In this document: one piece after another, positions 17,245 through 26,900 of the stretch
How the letters are laid out: each line of letters opens with the position of its first letter
Numbering within the stretch: position 1 is the stretch's first letter
DNA from: Bacteroidia bacterium
Lineage (GTDB): Bacteria; Bacteroidota; Bacteroidia; NS11-12g; UBA9320
DNA length: 60,761 nucleotides
Direction of reading: 5' to 3'
NCBI GenBank assembly: GCA_020053795.1
Contig: JAGVMN010000009.1
Coordinates: 1-60,761 of the forward strand
Notes under the pieces: model-generated
What the model was told of the DNA's origin: nothing
What the model saw: the letters and a program-made list of their open reading frames with translations, nothing else
Databases searched by the model: none
Translations under genes and position numbers: made by a program

Positions 17245-17796
17245 TTAAGTCCCAAGATTCGCAGCAAACAACTCTTTTTCCAATACCTCTGCCAATTGCT
17301 CCAATGCCTCCTTTTGTTCATCACCCAAATCGCGATCGCAATCCAGAAAACGAAAGCCGATTTTCTCCAGTTCGTCATACGAAAGAACGGATTCTGCCGT
17401 TTGAAAAACTTCTTCATTTTCTGCGGCAATATGATCGAGCAGGGCTTCTCCGTAAGATTCAAGAACCGCCTGCGTTTCGGCATACTTTGATGCCTGCAGA
17501 TGGCTTTCTATTTGGCGTATCATCGCCCGGAAATCTTCGTGATTCTCCAGCATTTCTTTGATGACCCCATCAGATAGCAGGGTGTTCTTTCTACTCATCT
17601 CCGGGAACAGGATTTCTTCTTCTTTGTAGTGATGATACTTATCGGCATAGCTCCGAAAAAATTTAATAAGTTGCCCGACGATGTTCTCGTACAAGTTGTT
17701 GTCTTTTCCAATCAGGGTCTTTAGTTGTTTGGCGATTCCGATGGCTTTGACGATGACTGCATGCTCGTCGAAAAGCATTTTCATTGATTTATTCAT
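17245..17796 (-). CDS. Hemerythrin HHE-domain protein
   Basis: This 183-residue helical protein has the spaced histidine and carboxylate ligands of a hemerythrin-like diiron site: LFDEHAVI (about residue 12), KYHHYKEEEILFPEM (about 54-68), MLENHEDF (about 86) and LLDHIAAENEEVF (about 120-132). Such proteins bind O2 or NO, or take part in repair of iron-sulfur centres or in oxygen signalling. It follows the aminotransferase gene by 24 bp on the same strand, so it may be the last gene of the large catabolic operon, whose products include many oxygen-sensitive Fe-S enzymes. The protective role is inferred. Confidence 0.85.
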   Translation of the reverse strand: MNKSMKMLFDEHAVIVKAIGIAKQLKTLIGKDNNLYENIVGQLIKFFRSYADKYHHYKEEEILFPEMSRKNTLLSDGVIKEMLENHEDFRAMIRQIESHLQASKYAETQAVLESYGEALLDHIAAENEEVFQTAESVLSYDELEKIGFRFLDCDRDLGDEQKEALEQLAEVLEKELFAANLGT

Positions 17797-17820
17797 AACT
17801 GTTATTATTCATGGCCCATA

Positions 17821-18831
17821 TCAATTATCCATTTTGAGTATTTGAATGATCTTTTCGCAAACTTCTTTGTTACCAATGGTAATTCTCAAAGCATTTGATT
17901 GTCCAAAAGTTATAAGATCGCAAATCACAATCCCGTGTTCAAACAAACGCTTATACAACGACATCTTTTCCTCATTTTTATCAAACCATATATAAAGATA
18001 GTTGGTTTGCGATGGAATAAGCTGATAACCGAGTTTTTTTAATTCAACATACAGATATTGTCTGAGTTCGGCATTAGCTATAGCGGATTTCTGAACAAAA
18101 TCAACGTCAACCAAAGCTGCAATTGCCGCATTTGGAGACAGATAGTTGATCGAAAAAGGTATTTGTCTGGAGAGTAAAATGGAAGCAAGGTTTTCATCCA
18201 TCACCGCGTATCCTATCCTTAACCCCGCCAATCCATAAATTTTTGAAAACGAACGCAGGATAACAAGATTTGGATATTTCCTTTGCAACACAACTGATTC
18301 GGGGAATGACAAATCATTGACGTATTCGGCATAAGCTTCATCAACCGCGACAATAATCTTTTGTGGAATCTTGCTCATAAAGCTTTCCAATTCTGCATGA
18401 GAAATGATTGTACCCGTTGGGTTGTTTGGGTTTGCGATAAATATTAAACGTGTTTTATCAGTTATTAAATGCAAAAGATTGTCGGGGACACAACGAAAAC
18501 CCGTAAGTGGTGCATAAAGGCACGACCGGTGGTGATATCCTGAAAACAAGCCATAAGCAATAAAGCTGTTTTCAAAAGTAAGTACCTTTTCATCCGGCTC
18601 CACAAGCATTTGAATAAGACCGTCAATGATTTGAACAGACCCCGCCCCAACAACAATATTCCTTGATGCCACCCCAAATTTTACTGCAATCCTTTCTTTA
18701 AGTGCAACCGGATTGGGTTCGGGATAAAAATAAACCTCTTTGTATTGATTCATGATAGCATCTAAAACCAACGGCGAACATCCATAGCAATTTTCATTAG
18801 ATGATAGCTTCAATGTCTTCGGTTCAATCAT
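17821..18831 (-). CDS. HisC-like PLP aminotransferase
   Basis: This 336-residue fold-type I aminotransferase is of the histidinol-phosphate aminotransferase group. It shows LSSNENCYGCSP at the N-terminus, VGAGSVQIIDGLI (PLP phosphate loop), NPNNPTGT (135-140), DEAYAEY and the PLP lysine K197 in SFSKIYGLAGLRIGYA. HisC relatives commonly accept aromatic amino acids. Here the gene overlaps the preceding FAD-subunit gene by 4 bp within an operon that also encodes an indolepyruvate oxidoreductase. Tryptophan (or another aromatic amino acid) to arylpyruvate is therefore more likely than histidine synthesis; no other his genes are present. The substrate is an inference. Confidence 0.8.
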   Translation of the reverse strand: MIEPKTLKLSSNENCYGCSPLVLDAIMNQYKEVYFYPEPNPVALKERIAVKFGVASRNIVVGAGSVQIIDGLIQMLVEPDEKVLTFENSFIAYGLFSGYHHRSCLYAPLTGFRCVPDNLLHLITDKTRLIFIANPNNPTGTIISHAELESFMSKIPQKIIVAVDEAYAEYVNDLSFPESVVLQRKYPNLVILRSFSKIYGLAGLRIGYAVMDENLASILLSRQIPFSINYLSPNAAIAALVDVDFVQKSAIANAELRQYLYVELKKLGYQLIPSQTNYLYIWFDKNEEKMSLYKRLFEHGIVICDLITFGQSNALRITIGNKEVCEKIIQILKMDN

Positions 18832-19688
18832 TCTAAAATACTTTTACTTATATTGAACAAAACCTCGCTGCGATACCAGGCAGATGCACGGAGGTCTGAA
18901 ATTGGACTGGCATATTTCAACACTTCATTGGCGAATAATTCAGAATCATCAGGATGAATGGAAGAAATATTTTTTCCAAGCAGGAAGTTACCCGCTTCTT
19001 CGGCATACCTGATGGTTGGGGCAACGGCACCAATGGCAATGCCCGCCTTATGAATAATGGCTTTTTTGTCAGTCAATATATGATAAGCCAGAGAAACAAC
19101 GGAACATTCCATTGAACGCCTCGTTCCCACCTTTAAGAATCCCGAATGAACTTCATGATGCTTTACATTTATGGGTACTATGACGCTTCGCAAAATTTCA
19201 TTATTTTTCATTGATGTTTTTCGGGGACCGATAAAAAAATCTGCGATGGGTATCAAGCGAAGATTCCCTGATTCTGAAAGAATTTCGCATTGTGCCTGAA
19301 TTGAAACTAAGGCACACGAAATATCTCCGGAGGGAGAGGCCGTGCAAAGATTACCACCCACGGTGGCCACTTGTCTTATTTGCGAAGATGCCAGACAGTT
19401 TGCTGCCTGATGGAGAACCGGAAAATTTTCGGCAATAAATTCGTCATTTACAATTTGTGCTGCAGTTGCAAGTGTGCCAATTCTAATTACATCCTGACCT
19501 CTTTTGATGTTTCTAAATGTTTGGTCATTCAGTTGGGCAAGGTTAATGATCGAATAGCCGATGTCTTCCATCTTTTTCATCTCAGGGATGAGGTCTGTAT
19601 ATCCGGCACCGAAACGAAAGTACGTTTCATTCTTCATTGCCTTTAACAAATCCGTTTTTGTTTTTGGAGAAATAACGTTGAATTTCAT
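18828..19688 (-). CDS. FAD-binding subunit of molybdenum hydroxylase A
   Basis: This 286-residue FAD subunit is of the xanthine dehydrogenase/CO dehydrogenase type (CoxM-like). It has RFGAGYTDLIP near the start, SSQIRQVATVGGNLCTASPSGD (the FAD-binding TVGGN loop) and GFLKVGTRRSMECSVVSLA. It passes electrons from the 2Fe-2S subunit to its acceptor. Its partners, the molybdopterin and 2Fe-2S subunits, lie at 20590-23397, separated from it by a CysK-like gene. It has no Cys-rich insertion, unlike the FAD subunit of enzyme B at 40630-41583. Confidence 0.88.
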   Translation of the reverse strand: MKFNVISPKTKTDLLKAMKNETYFRFGAGYTDLIPEMKKMEDIGYSIINLAQLNDQTFRNIKRGQDVIRIGTLATAAQIVNDEFIAENFPVLHQAANCLASSQIRQVATVGGNLCTASPSGDISCALVSIQAQCEILSESGNLRLIPIADFFIGPRKTSMKNNEILRSVIVPINVKHHEVHSGFLKVGTRRSMECSVVSLAYHILTDKKAIIHKAGIAIGAVAPTIRYAEEAGNFLLGKNISSIHPDDSELFANEVLKYASPISDLRASAWYRSEVLFNISKSILE

Positions 19689-19722
19689 TGTGTTTTTCTG
19701 AATGCTTTATTATTCAAACAAC

Positions 19723-20586
19723 TTAAATATCCTCGACCCTGTCGGATAAAACTGTGATGACAATTCCATCCGGCTTGTTCTTTTCAATCCATCTTTCGGC
19801 AGCCAGTACATTGGCACCGGAACTGAAGCCAACCAATAGCCCCATATTTTTCACTAAGTCCTGAGTGCGTTTTATGGCTTCATCTGTGGATATCAGAATG
19901 ATTTCATCCAATATATTCACATCAACTAAGAACTTGCTCCCATCGCCTATTCCCTGTATTCCATGTTCCCCATGTTCCCCACCACTCATTACCGGAGATT
20001 CGGCCGGTTCTACGGCAATAATTTTCAATTGCGGAAATACCTTCTTTAGTGTCTTACTAATTCCCATTAGAGTTCCACCGGTACCTGTTCCGAGAACAAT
20101 TGCTGATATATCTTTTGAGAAAGCTTTGGTTTGGTTCAGAATTTCTACACCAGTCGTTTTTTCATGGCATTCAACATTCAACGGATTATAAAATTGGTCC
20201 GGATTGAACCACTTGTACTTTTTTGCCAGATTATCCCTCAAAACTATGGCACCATCAAAATCTCCCGCTTCCACATTAATAATCTCTGCACCGAATAACC
20301 GCATCATTTGTCTCCTTTCCTCGGTCATATCTTTTGGCATAATAATTTTCACTTTATAACCTCGCTCAGCTCCAAGCAATGCGTAGGCAATTCCTGTATT
20401 TCCGCTTGTGGCTTCAATTATGGTGTCGCCTTTCCTCAGGAGTTGATGTTTTTCGGCATGATTCATAATATAAGTGGCAATGCGGTCTTTAATGCTTCCG
20501 CCCGGATTGACCGTTTCCATCTTGGCAAATAACTTCTCACTGATCTTCAACAGTGGTGTATTTCCAACATAATCTGATGCTCTCAT
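19723..20586 (-). CDS. CysK/CysM-like PLP enzyme
   Basis: This 287-residue fold-type II PLP enzyme is of the cysteine synthase family. It has the PLP lysine in NPGGSIKDR (K33), EATSGNTGIAYA, the phosphate loop GTGTGGTLMGIS and FSSGANVLAAE. Length is normal (about 300) with a slightly short N-terminus. Members make cysteine from O-acetylserine or carry out other beta-replacement or elimination reactions. It lies between subunit genes of molybdenum hydroxylase A, 4 bp after the large subunit. That suggests a role linked to this pathway, perhaps sulfur supply or handling of an amino acid substrate, but the true reaction is unknown. Confidence 0.8.
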   Translation of the reverse strand: MRASDYVGNTPLLKISEKLFAKMETVNPGGSIKDRIATYIMNHAEKHQLLRKGDTIIEATSGNTGIAYALLGAERGYKVKIIMPKDMTEERRQMMRLFGAEIINVEAGDFDGAIVLRDNLAKKYKWFNPDQFYNPLNVECHEKTTGVEILNQTKAFSKDISAIVLGTGTGGTLMGISKTLKKVFPQLKIIAVEPAESPVMSGGEHGEHGIQGIGDGSKFLVDVNILDEIILISTDEAIKRTQDLVKNMGLLVGFSSGANVLAAERWIEKNKPDGIVITVLSDRVEDI

Positions 20587-20589
20587 AAT

Positions 20590-22905
20590 TTATTTGTGTT
20601 TAATATTTTTTTCTTTCAGTGCTTTCAAAATCTTTTCAGGGGTGACAGGCAAAGAATAAATTCTCGCCTGTATAGCATCTGCCACTGCATTGGCTATTGC
20701 TGCTGCAGTAGGAATTAGTGGGGCTTCAGCCATTCCTTTCGCCCCGTAAGGTCCCTGAGAATCGTTGGTTTCAATCGGATAAAAGTGGATGTTAGGAACA
20801 TCGCTTGCCGTCAGCATTTTGTAATTGTGGAAATTTGGGTTCAGGATTCTTCCGTTTTCAACCATCAATTCTTCACTTATTCCATACCCAACTCCCATCA
20901 GAACCCCGCCTTCAATCTGACCAGTCAGGCCCATCGGATTCAGTACTTTTCCGACATCCTGAGCCACATAAACATCCAGTACTTTCACATTTCCGGTGTA
21001 GGTGTCCACTTCCACTTTCACCGCTTGGGCAGCAAAAGCATAGGCCCCTGAAACATTGCCTTTGTAGTCTTTATCCTGAAATTCACTTGATGGCTCGTAA
21101 AAAAAGTTTTCAGTGCATAATTCATTTGGTTGAGAAAAATGAATTTCACGAACCACCTTTTCTATTCTTACGGAATTGTTTTTATGTTCAGATTTTATTT
21201 CTTCGTTCACGAAAATCAACTCATCAATAGTGCATTGCAGAATCTCAGCTGCCTTTTTGATCAATTTGATTTTTAGTTTTGAGATGGCTCCGAGCAAAGA
21301 ATTTCCAGCAACAAAAGTTGTTCTAGAGGCATGTACGCCAACGTCCCATGGTTTTACATCTGTGTCGGTGTTGATCACTTTTATTTTAGAAATCGGGATA
21401 GAAAGCTCTTCACTCGCCAACATGGCCAAAACCGTTTCCGAACCCTGCCCTATTTCTGTGCTTCCCGTTATAATTGTCAGATGGCCATAGTCATCCAGGT
21501 TCACCCTGGTGCCGCATCCATCCGAACGATATATTTTAGCACCGCCGCCTACATGCAACATACTGGCATAACCGGTTCCGAATAAAAATCTTTTTTCATT
21601 CCGAATTCCGAATTCTGAATTCTGATTTTTCGATTTGTCAATTACCATCTCTAAAGCCTCTTTATGCCCGCAAGTGTAATAGGTGAGTCCTTGTCCGGAT
21701 GTTTCTCCTTTGAAATTTGCGTTGATCAATCTCATTTCTGTTTTGCTCATTCCGAGTTTTTCCGCCAGTAAATCAATGGTGCTTTCCAATGCGAATGTAG
21801 CCTGAGGATTCCCGTAGCCTCTGAAAGATCCGGCATAGACATTATTTGTATAAACAGCTTTTGACTCGAACCTGCAAGCCGGAACATGATAGAGTGATGA
21901 AAAAGTCTGCATCATCACGAATGGCGTAGTTGCTCCCCATGAAGTATAGGCTCCGTTGTCTATTACAATGTTTGCCTCACGGAAGGTGAATCTCCCGTTC
22001 TTATCAATGCCGGCTTCTATATCCATAACCATCGCTTGCCGGGTAGGTGATGCAATAAACTCTTCCTCCCTGTCGAAAATGATTTGAACAGGCCTGCATG
22101 TTTTCATTGAAAGAATTGCGGCAATCGGCTCAAACGGATACATGTCTAGCTTACTTCCAAACCCTCCGCCAATTACCACTTGTACGACACGAATGTCTGA
22201 TGGGTTAATTTTGAGTGCGTGAGCCATGTCCCGCTGATACAGGAACGGAACCTGTGTGGACGAATAAAGCGTAAGCCTTTTTGTGACTGGTGAAAAATCT
22301 GCAGTGATATTGCTCGTGGCAAGGCAACAGTGTGTCACCCGCGGCAAAACGAACCTGTTGCTGACAATCTCTTTACTTTTCCGCTTTTCTTCATCTAAGT
22401 TTCCATGCTCGTAAAGAAATTTATGAGAAATGTTTTTACCTTGTCCGGTGTCCTTCAGATATTTGTTGATAATGCGAGCCTCAGGTTTCAGAGCTTCAAA
22501 CGGGTCGTAAATACCATGGCCTGGTTTGTAATTTACTTTGATAAGTTTCAAAGCCTGTACTGCAATTTCTTTGCTCTCAGCAGCCACTGCCGCAATTTCA
22601 TCGCGAAGGCAGTTCACCTCACCCTTTTTCAGAATTGGATGGTCTTTGCGATACGAAATGTTATTGCAATCAACATCATCGGCAGTAATAACACATACCA
22701 CGCCTTCAAGTTTCTTAGCCTCTGAAACATCAATGGAAAATCCGGAATATGGATGTTCAGAGCGGAGGATCGCTCCGTACAACATGTATGGTAGTTTTAT
22801 ATCTTGACCGTAAACGGCCTTGCCGGTGATACGAATTCCAGCATCAATTTTGGGTTGCGGCTTTCCAATAACTTTGAGTTTCTCCGTCATTTTTTCGTTG
22901 CTCAT
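20590..22905 (-). CDS. Molybdopterin subunit of molybdenum hydroxylase A
   Basis: This 771-residue catalytic subunit belongs to the xanthine dehydrogenase family. It has an N-terminal domain from IGKPQPKIDAGIRITGKAVY, the Mo-cofactor motif VVIGGGFGSKLDMYPFE, GSFRGYGNPQATFALE, TGSTEIGQGSETVLAMLASE and the C-terminal GPYGAKGMAEAPLIPTAAA, whose glutamate fits the catalytic base position. Such enzymes hydroxylate N-heterocycles with water and pass electrons outward. It is followed by the CysK-like gene and preceded directly by the 2Fe-2S subunit. In this cluster a suitable task is hydroxylation of the indole ring at C2, giving an oxindole. Which of the two molybdenum enzymes does this is unknown. 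Confidence 0.9.
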   Translation of the reverse strand: MSNEKMTEKLKVIGKPQPKIDAGIRITGKAVYGQDIKLPYMLYGAILRSEHPYSGFSIDVSEAKKLEGVVCVITADDVDCNNISYRKDHPILKKGEVNCLRDEIAAVAAESKEIAVQALKLIKVNYKPGHGIYDPFEALKPEARIINKYLKDTGQGKNISHKFLYEHGNLDEEKRKSKEIVSNRFVLPRVTHCCLATSNITADFSPVTKRLTLYSSTQVPFLYQRDMAHALKINPSDIRVVQVVIGGGFGSKLDMYPFEPIAAILSMKTCRPVQIIFDREEEFIASPTRQAMVMDIEAGIDKNGRFTFREANIVIDNGAYTSWGATTPFVMMQTFSSLYHVPACRFESKAVYTNNVYAGSFRGYGNPQATFALESTIDLLAEKLGMSKTEMRLINANFKGETSGQGLTYYTCGHKEALEMVIDKSKNQNSEFGIRNEKRFLFGTGYASMLHVGGGAKIYRSDGCGTRVNLDDYGHLTIITGSTEIGQGSETVLAMLASEELSIPISKIKVINTDTDVKPWDVGVHASRTTFVAGNSLLGAISKLKIKLIKKAAEILQCTIDELIFVNEEIKSEHKNNSVRIEKVVREIHFSQPNELCTENFFYEPSSEFQDKDYKGNVSGAYAFAAQAVKVEVDTYTGNVKVLDVYVAQDVGKVLNPMGLTGQIEGGVLMGVGYGISEELMVENGRILNPNFHNYKMLTASDVPNIHFYPIETNDSQGPYGAKGMAEAPLIPTAAAIANAVADAIQARIYSLPVTPEKILKALKEKNIKHK

Positions 22906-23397
22906 TTATTTATTTAGTATCTCCCCGGCTGCTTCTATTATTTTAATATATCCCGTGCAACGACAGAGATTTCCTTCAAGTCCCTTTTGTATTTCATGGC
23001 GGGTTGGAATTCGGCTTTCATTCCGAGAGCGTGTTTGCATTGATTTGATGGAAACGGCCATACCCGAAGAACAGAATCCACACTGAACCGCCCCATTTTG
23101 TATCATTGCAGTCTGCACTTCATCCATTTTTTCTCCTGTAGAAAACCCTTCTATGGTTGTTATCTCGTGCCCTTCAACATTAATTGCTAGAAATAGGCAA
23201 GAATTAATTGCTGCACCATTTAGAAGAACGGAACAGGCACCACATTCACCTTCGAGGCAGCCGGTTTTGGTTCCAGTCAGACCGAGTTCATCACGAATCA
23301 GGTCTATCAGAAGCATGGACTGAATAACGTATCTGGTGAATTCTTTTCCGTTAACAGTGAAAGTAATGAGTTTTGCAATAGGGCTATTTTTTTTCAT
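22906..23397 (-). CDS. 2Fe-2S subunit of molybdenum hydroxylase A
   Basis: This 163-residue two-cluster ferredoxin subunit is CoxS-like. The N-terminal plant-type cluster shows TKTGCLEGECGACSVLLNG with a further Cys in NSCLFLA. The C-terminal cluster shows QCGFCSSGMAVS and LCRCTGYIKI. All eight expected cysteines are visible. It carries electrons from the Mo centre to the FAD subunit. It overlaps the IorB gene by 4 bp and abuts the large-subunit gene, so these genes are cotranscribed. Confidence 0.92.
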   Translation of the reverse strand: MKKNSPIAKLITFTVNGKEFTRYVIQSMLLIDLIRDELGLTGTKTGCLEGECGACSVLLNGAAINSCLFLAINVEGHEITTIEGFSTGEKMDEVQTAMIQNGAVQCGFCSSGMAVSIKSMQTRSRNESRIPTRHEIQKGLEGNLCRCTGYIKIIEAAGEILNK

Positions 23398-23990
23398 CTT
23401 AATATCGGGGCCTTTTGAATAGGCGAAAAGGATGATCGAAAAATCTTCAATGAGAACTCCGGATTCTCTCTGGCATTTTCTTTTATAGCTTCCTCTATAT
23501 ATGTAGGTTTTAAGGGAAACCTTTTATGAGATGCAGCCTTTGCCAGTACTATCAGGTTTCGCATCGCTGGTAATATATCCGTTGACTTGTCTTTAATGAA
23601 AATCGCTTCGCGAATGTTTTTTTTGAGAAATGCCAAAAATAATTCAGGGTTAGGGTACAATACTTTTTGAGAATTTACCGAGTGTGGAAATATTTTTGTG
23701 TTATCCATCACCACTATACTTTCTTTATGAAGATAATTAATACAACGTTGCGTTTCAAGTATTTCAAGTCCGAGTAGAAAATCTGCTCCGCCTTCTTCTA
23801 CAAAACCAAAAGTGTTTTCACCCAGGGTCACTCCGGCGGTCACCGAGCCACCTCGCTGAGAGAGACCATGTATTTCACTGGTAGCAACTGGAATGTTTGC
23901 TCTGACGGCAGCATCTACCAATATTTCCGTCAAGTAAAGTACACCTTGACCTCCAACACCTGTAATGATGATTTTACCTGATTTCTTCAT
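23394..23990 (-). CDS. iorB: Indolepyruvate ferredoxin oxidoreductase, beta subunit
   Basis: This 198-residue gamma-domain subunit of 2-oxoacid:acceptor oxidoreductases has IIITGVGGQGVLYLTEIL, then SEIHGLSQRGGSVTAGVTLG, both typical of IorB. With IorA it converts arylpyruvates and CoA to aryl-acetyl-CoA, CO2 and reduced ferredoxin. Its start overlaps the iorA stop by one base. It is slightly longer than the core family because of a C-terminal helical part. Confidence 0.92.
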   Translation of the reverse strand: MKKSGKIIITGVGGQGVLYLTEILVDAAVRANIPVATSEIHGLSQRGGSVTAGVTLGENTFGFVEEGGADFLLGLEILETQRCINYLHKESIVVMDNTKIFPHSVNSQKVLYPNPELFLAFLKKNIREAIFIKDKSTDILPAMRNLIVLAKAASHKRFPLKPTYIEEAIKENARENPEFSLKIFRSSFSPIQKAPILR

Positions 23991-26900
23991 TACATCTCAC
24001 AGTTAATTAATACTGAATTATCAACCATCCATTCAATAGCTCCATTCGGACAAACATCAATACACAATCCACATCGGGTGCATCTTGCCTCGTCAATTAT
24101 TACTTTCCCGTCCAACTTAACCATAGCCGGACAACCGAAGTTCTCAATGCAATGGTTGCATTTGGCACAGGCCTGAAATAAATTATAGTCAGATACAAAA
24201 TCTGCTATATTTTCATTCGTAAACATTCCGTCGAAGCCAATCGAATCGGTTTTTTGTAAAGACGGCCGCAGACCATCCATATTCACTTTTGCTAATTTTT
24301 CTAAAGCAAAATGACCTTCATATTCAAATGGATAATTTTCAAGCAAACCTCTCACCTGCACGGCTGCTTTTTTCCCACTTCCAATGGCACCAATAAGAGA
24401 TACATGATTTTCTGCCGCAAGATCACCGGCGAAAAAAATATTCTTATATCCTGTTCTTTTAACTCTCCCGCTTTGGTCAGTTTCGAAGTGGACATTCAGT
24501 TTTTCCGCCTTTTGTCCAATTGCTGTTATGATAAAGTCAACGGCAATATTTCTTATAGTTTCTTTTTTATCAAATGATTTGATTGTAACAAACAGCTTTT
24601 CGTTTTTCTCCGTTATAAAATCCACAACGCTGTTGTCTATTATTTCAATGCCTTCAATCATCGCATCTCTTATTTCTTCGGCGAATGCCGGCATATTGTC
24701 AACCGTTTCTATACACGAAACAAGAACATTATAATATTTATTCAACTTGTTGGCCGATCTGGCGGCATCCATGGCACTGTTGCCTCCGCCAATCACCAGT
24801 ATGGTGGCCCTCGGTTTGAACATTATTTTCTCCTCATTGAAACTTTTTAAGAATGAAATGGCATCTGATTTTTTTTTCTTTGAAACGTTCTGTTCAACTA
24901 TGTCCAGTTGAGGTGAAATCCACATACCCGTGGCAATAATAACTGCATCATAATCTACTGACAGGTTTTCAATCGCAAGGTCTTTTCCGAGCGAAGTATT
25001 GTATCTGAACTGAACCCCCATTTCTTCCAATACATTAACTTCCCTGTCCAAACCGGCTTTATCCATTCTGAAATCAGGAATCACATAACGAATCATCCCT
25101 CCGGCTTTGGCATGACATTCAAACACCGTTACATTGTATCCCTCCCTCGCCAAATCATAAGCCGAACTTAATCCCGCAGGCCCGGCCCCAATGACAGCAA
25201 TATTCTTGTTTTTCTTTTCAGCATTTTTGGCTTTTGAAATTTGACGGGAGAAATCTGAAAAATTTTTCTCAATTCCGCTGACAAAATGCTTTAAGCTTTT
25301 AATAGGGACTGAACTTCCACCCGAATCTCTAAACACCAATTCGCAAGGCTTATGACAAATGTCACCGCAAACCTTTGCGAATAACATTTTATCTCTTACC
25401 ACCTCAAGAGCCTCTTTGTAATCTCCTCCCAATATGGCATTGAAAAATCCGTGATTGCAAATATTCGCCGGACACAATTGTTCACTTCCTGCAATGTGAT
25501 GAGTGGCTGTAATTTTAGCACGGGCCCTTACCAAACTATTACTCTCACTTTGAACTCTCGAACAACTCAAACTCATGTCGCAATGATTGAAACAGGTATT
25601 ACATTTATCCGGATCAACGCGAAGCTGCCTTTGAAACAATGTGCCACTTTTAAATTCGGGCAGGAAAATACATGGTGCCTTTGCAATCAACACAGAAACG
25701 CCATGGTGATCAACGGCCAATTTAATTTTTGAGTAAGTATCTTTCAGATCAAAGGGATTTACGCTTTCAACCAACTCTACCCCAAGGCCTATGGCCAATT
25801 GGTGAATGTCAATCTGTTTGTATTTTGTGCGATGTGATGCCCCTGGATGATCCTGATGTCCTGTCATTCCAATGGTTCGGTTGTCAAAAATTATTACGGT
25901 AATATTGGCTCGCGTGTATATGGCATTCATCAGAGAAGCCACACCTGAATGGAAAAATGTTCCGTCACCAAGTAAGGCCACAATTTTACCTTCAGCAGTT
26001 TTCAAATGCATGGCTTCAGAAAGTCCCTGAGCCATGCTGACACTCATGCCCATGTGGTTAATGGTGTCAATCATTTGAAGTGGAGGCAAAGCCCCAAGGC
26101 CAAAGCATCCAATGTCGCCGCACATAATGATTCGTCCATCATCTCTGGGGATGGCAAGTTTCAATGCGTAAAAGGTAGCACGGTGCGGACAGCCAGCACA
26201 TAATAGGGGAGGGCGGGGCGGAAGATTTTCAAGAAATTTATTGGTATTTTTTAATTGTTGATTGATTTTTATGAGGGTTACGCCCATAAATTCTTCTATG
26301 GATGAGCGGACCATTTCTATATTGTATTCACCGATAACAGAAAGTTGATTGAAACCCTTTCCAATAATTTCAACGGTTAAATTGTTTTTCTGAGCAATGA
26401 TTCTGATTTCGTTTTCGGCAATGGGGTCTAATTCCTCCAAGACAAGAACCTTTTTAAATCCTTTGACTAAGAATTTCAATACGTCATCTTCCGGAAATGG
26501 ATGAATAAAGCCTATTTTAAGCGTTGAAACATTTAGTAAATCCGGATTTCCTGCAAGCAATTCCCAAACATATACCGAAGCAATTCCGCAGCTTATAATT
26601 GCACAATTCCCAGTTTCGTGCTGCTTATGAAATAATGTGATGTTGTATTTTTTATTTAGCAAATCAATTATCACAGAATGAAGTTTTACCAATAGCGTTT
26701 TATGTGCAAGAGCAGTTCTTGCCGGGATATTTATGTGTTGTGGTAAACGTTCAAAATGGGCAATGGATTCTTCTTTGGTAATCCTGTTATATTCCATCAT
26801 CCCCCTCGAATGGTTAACTCTTGTAGTCATTCTCACGATGACCGGAAGTTTTATATTTTCGGAAAGCAGAAATGCATCTTTTGTCATTTCACATGCTTCC

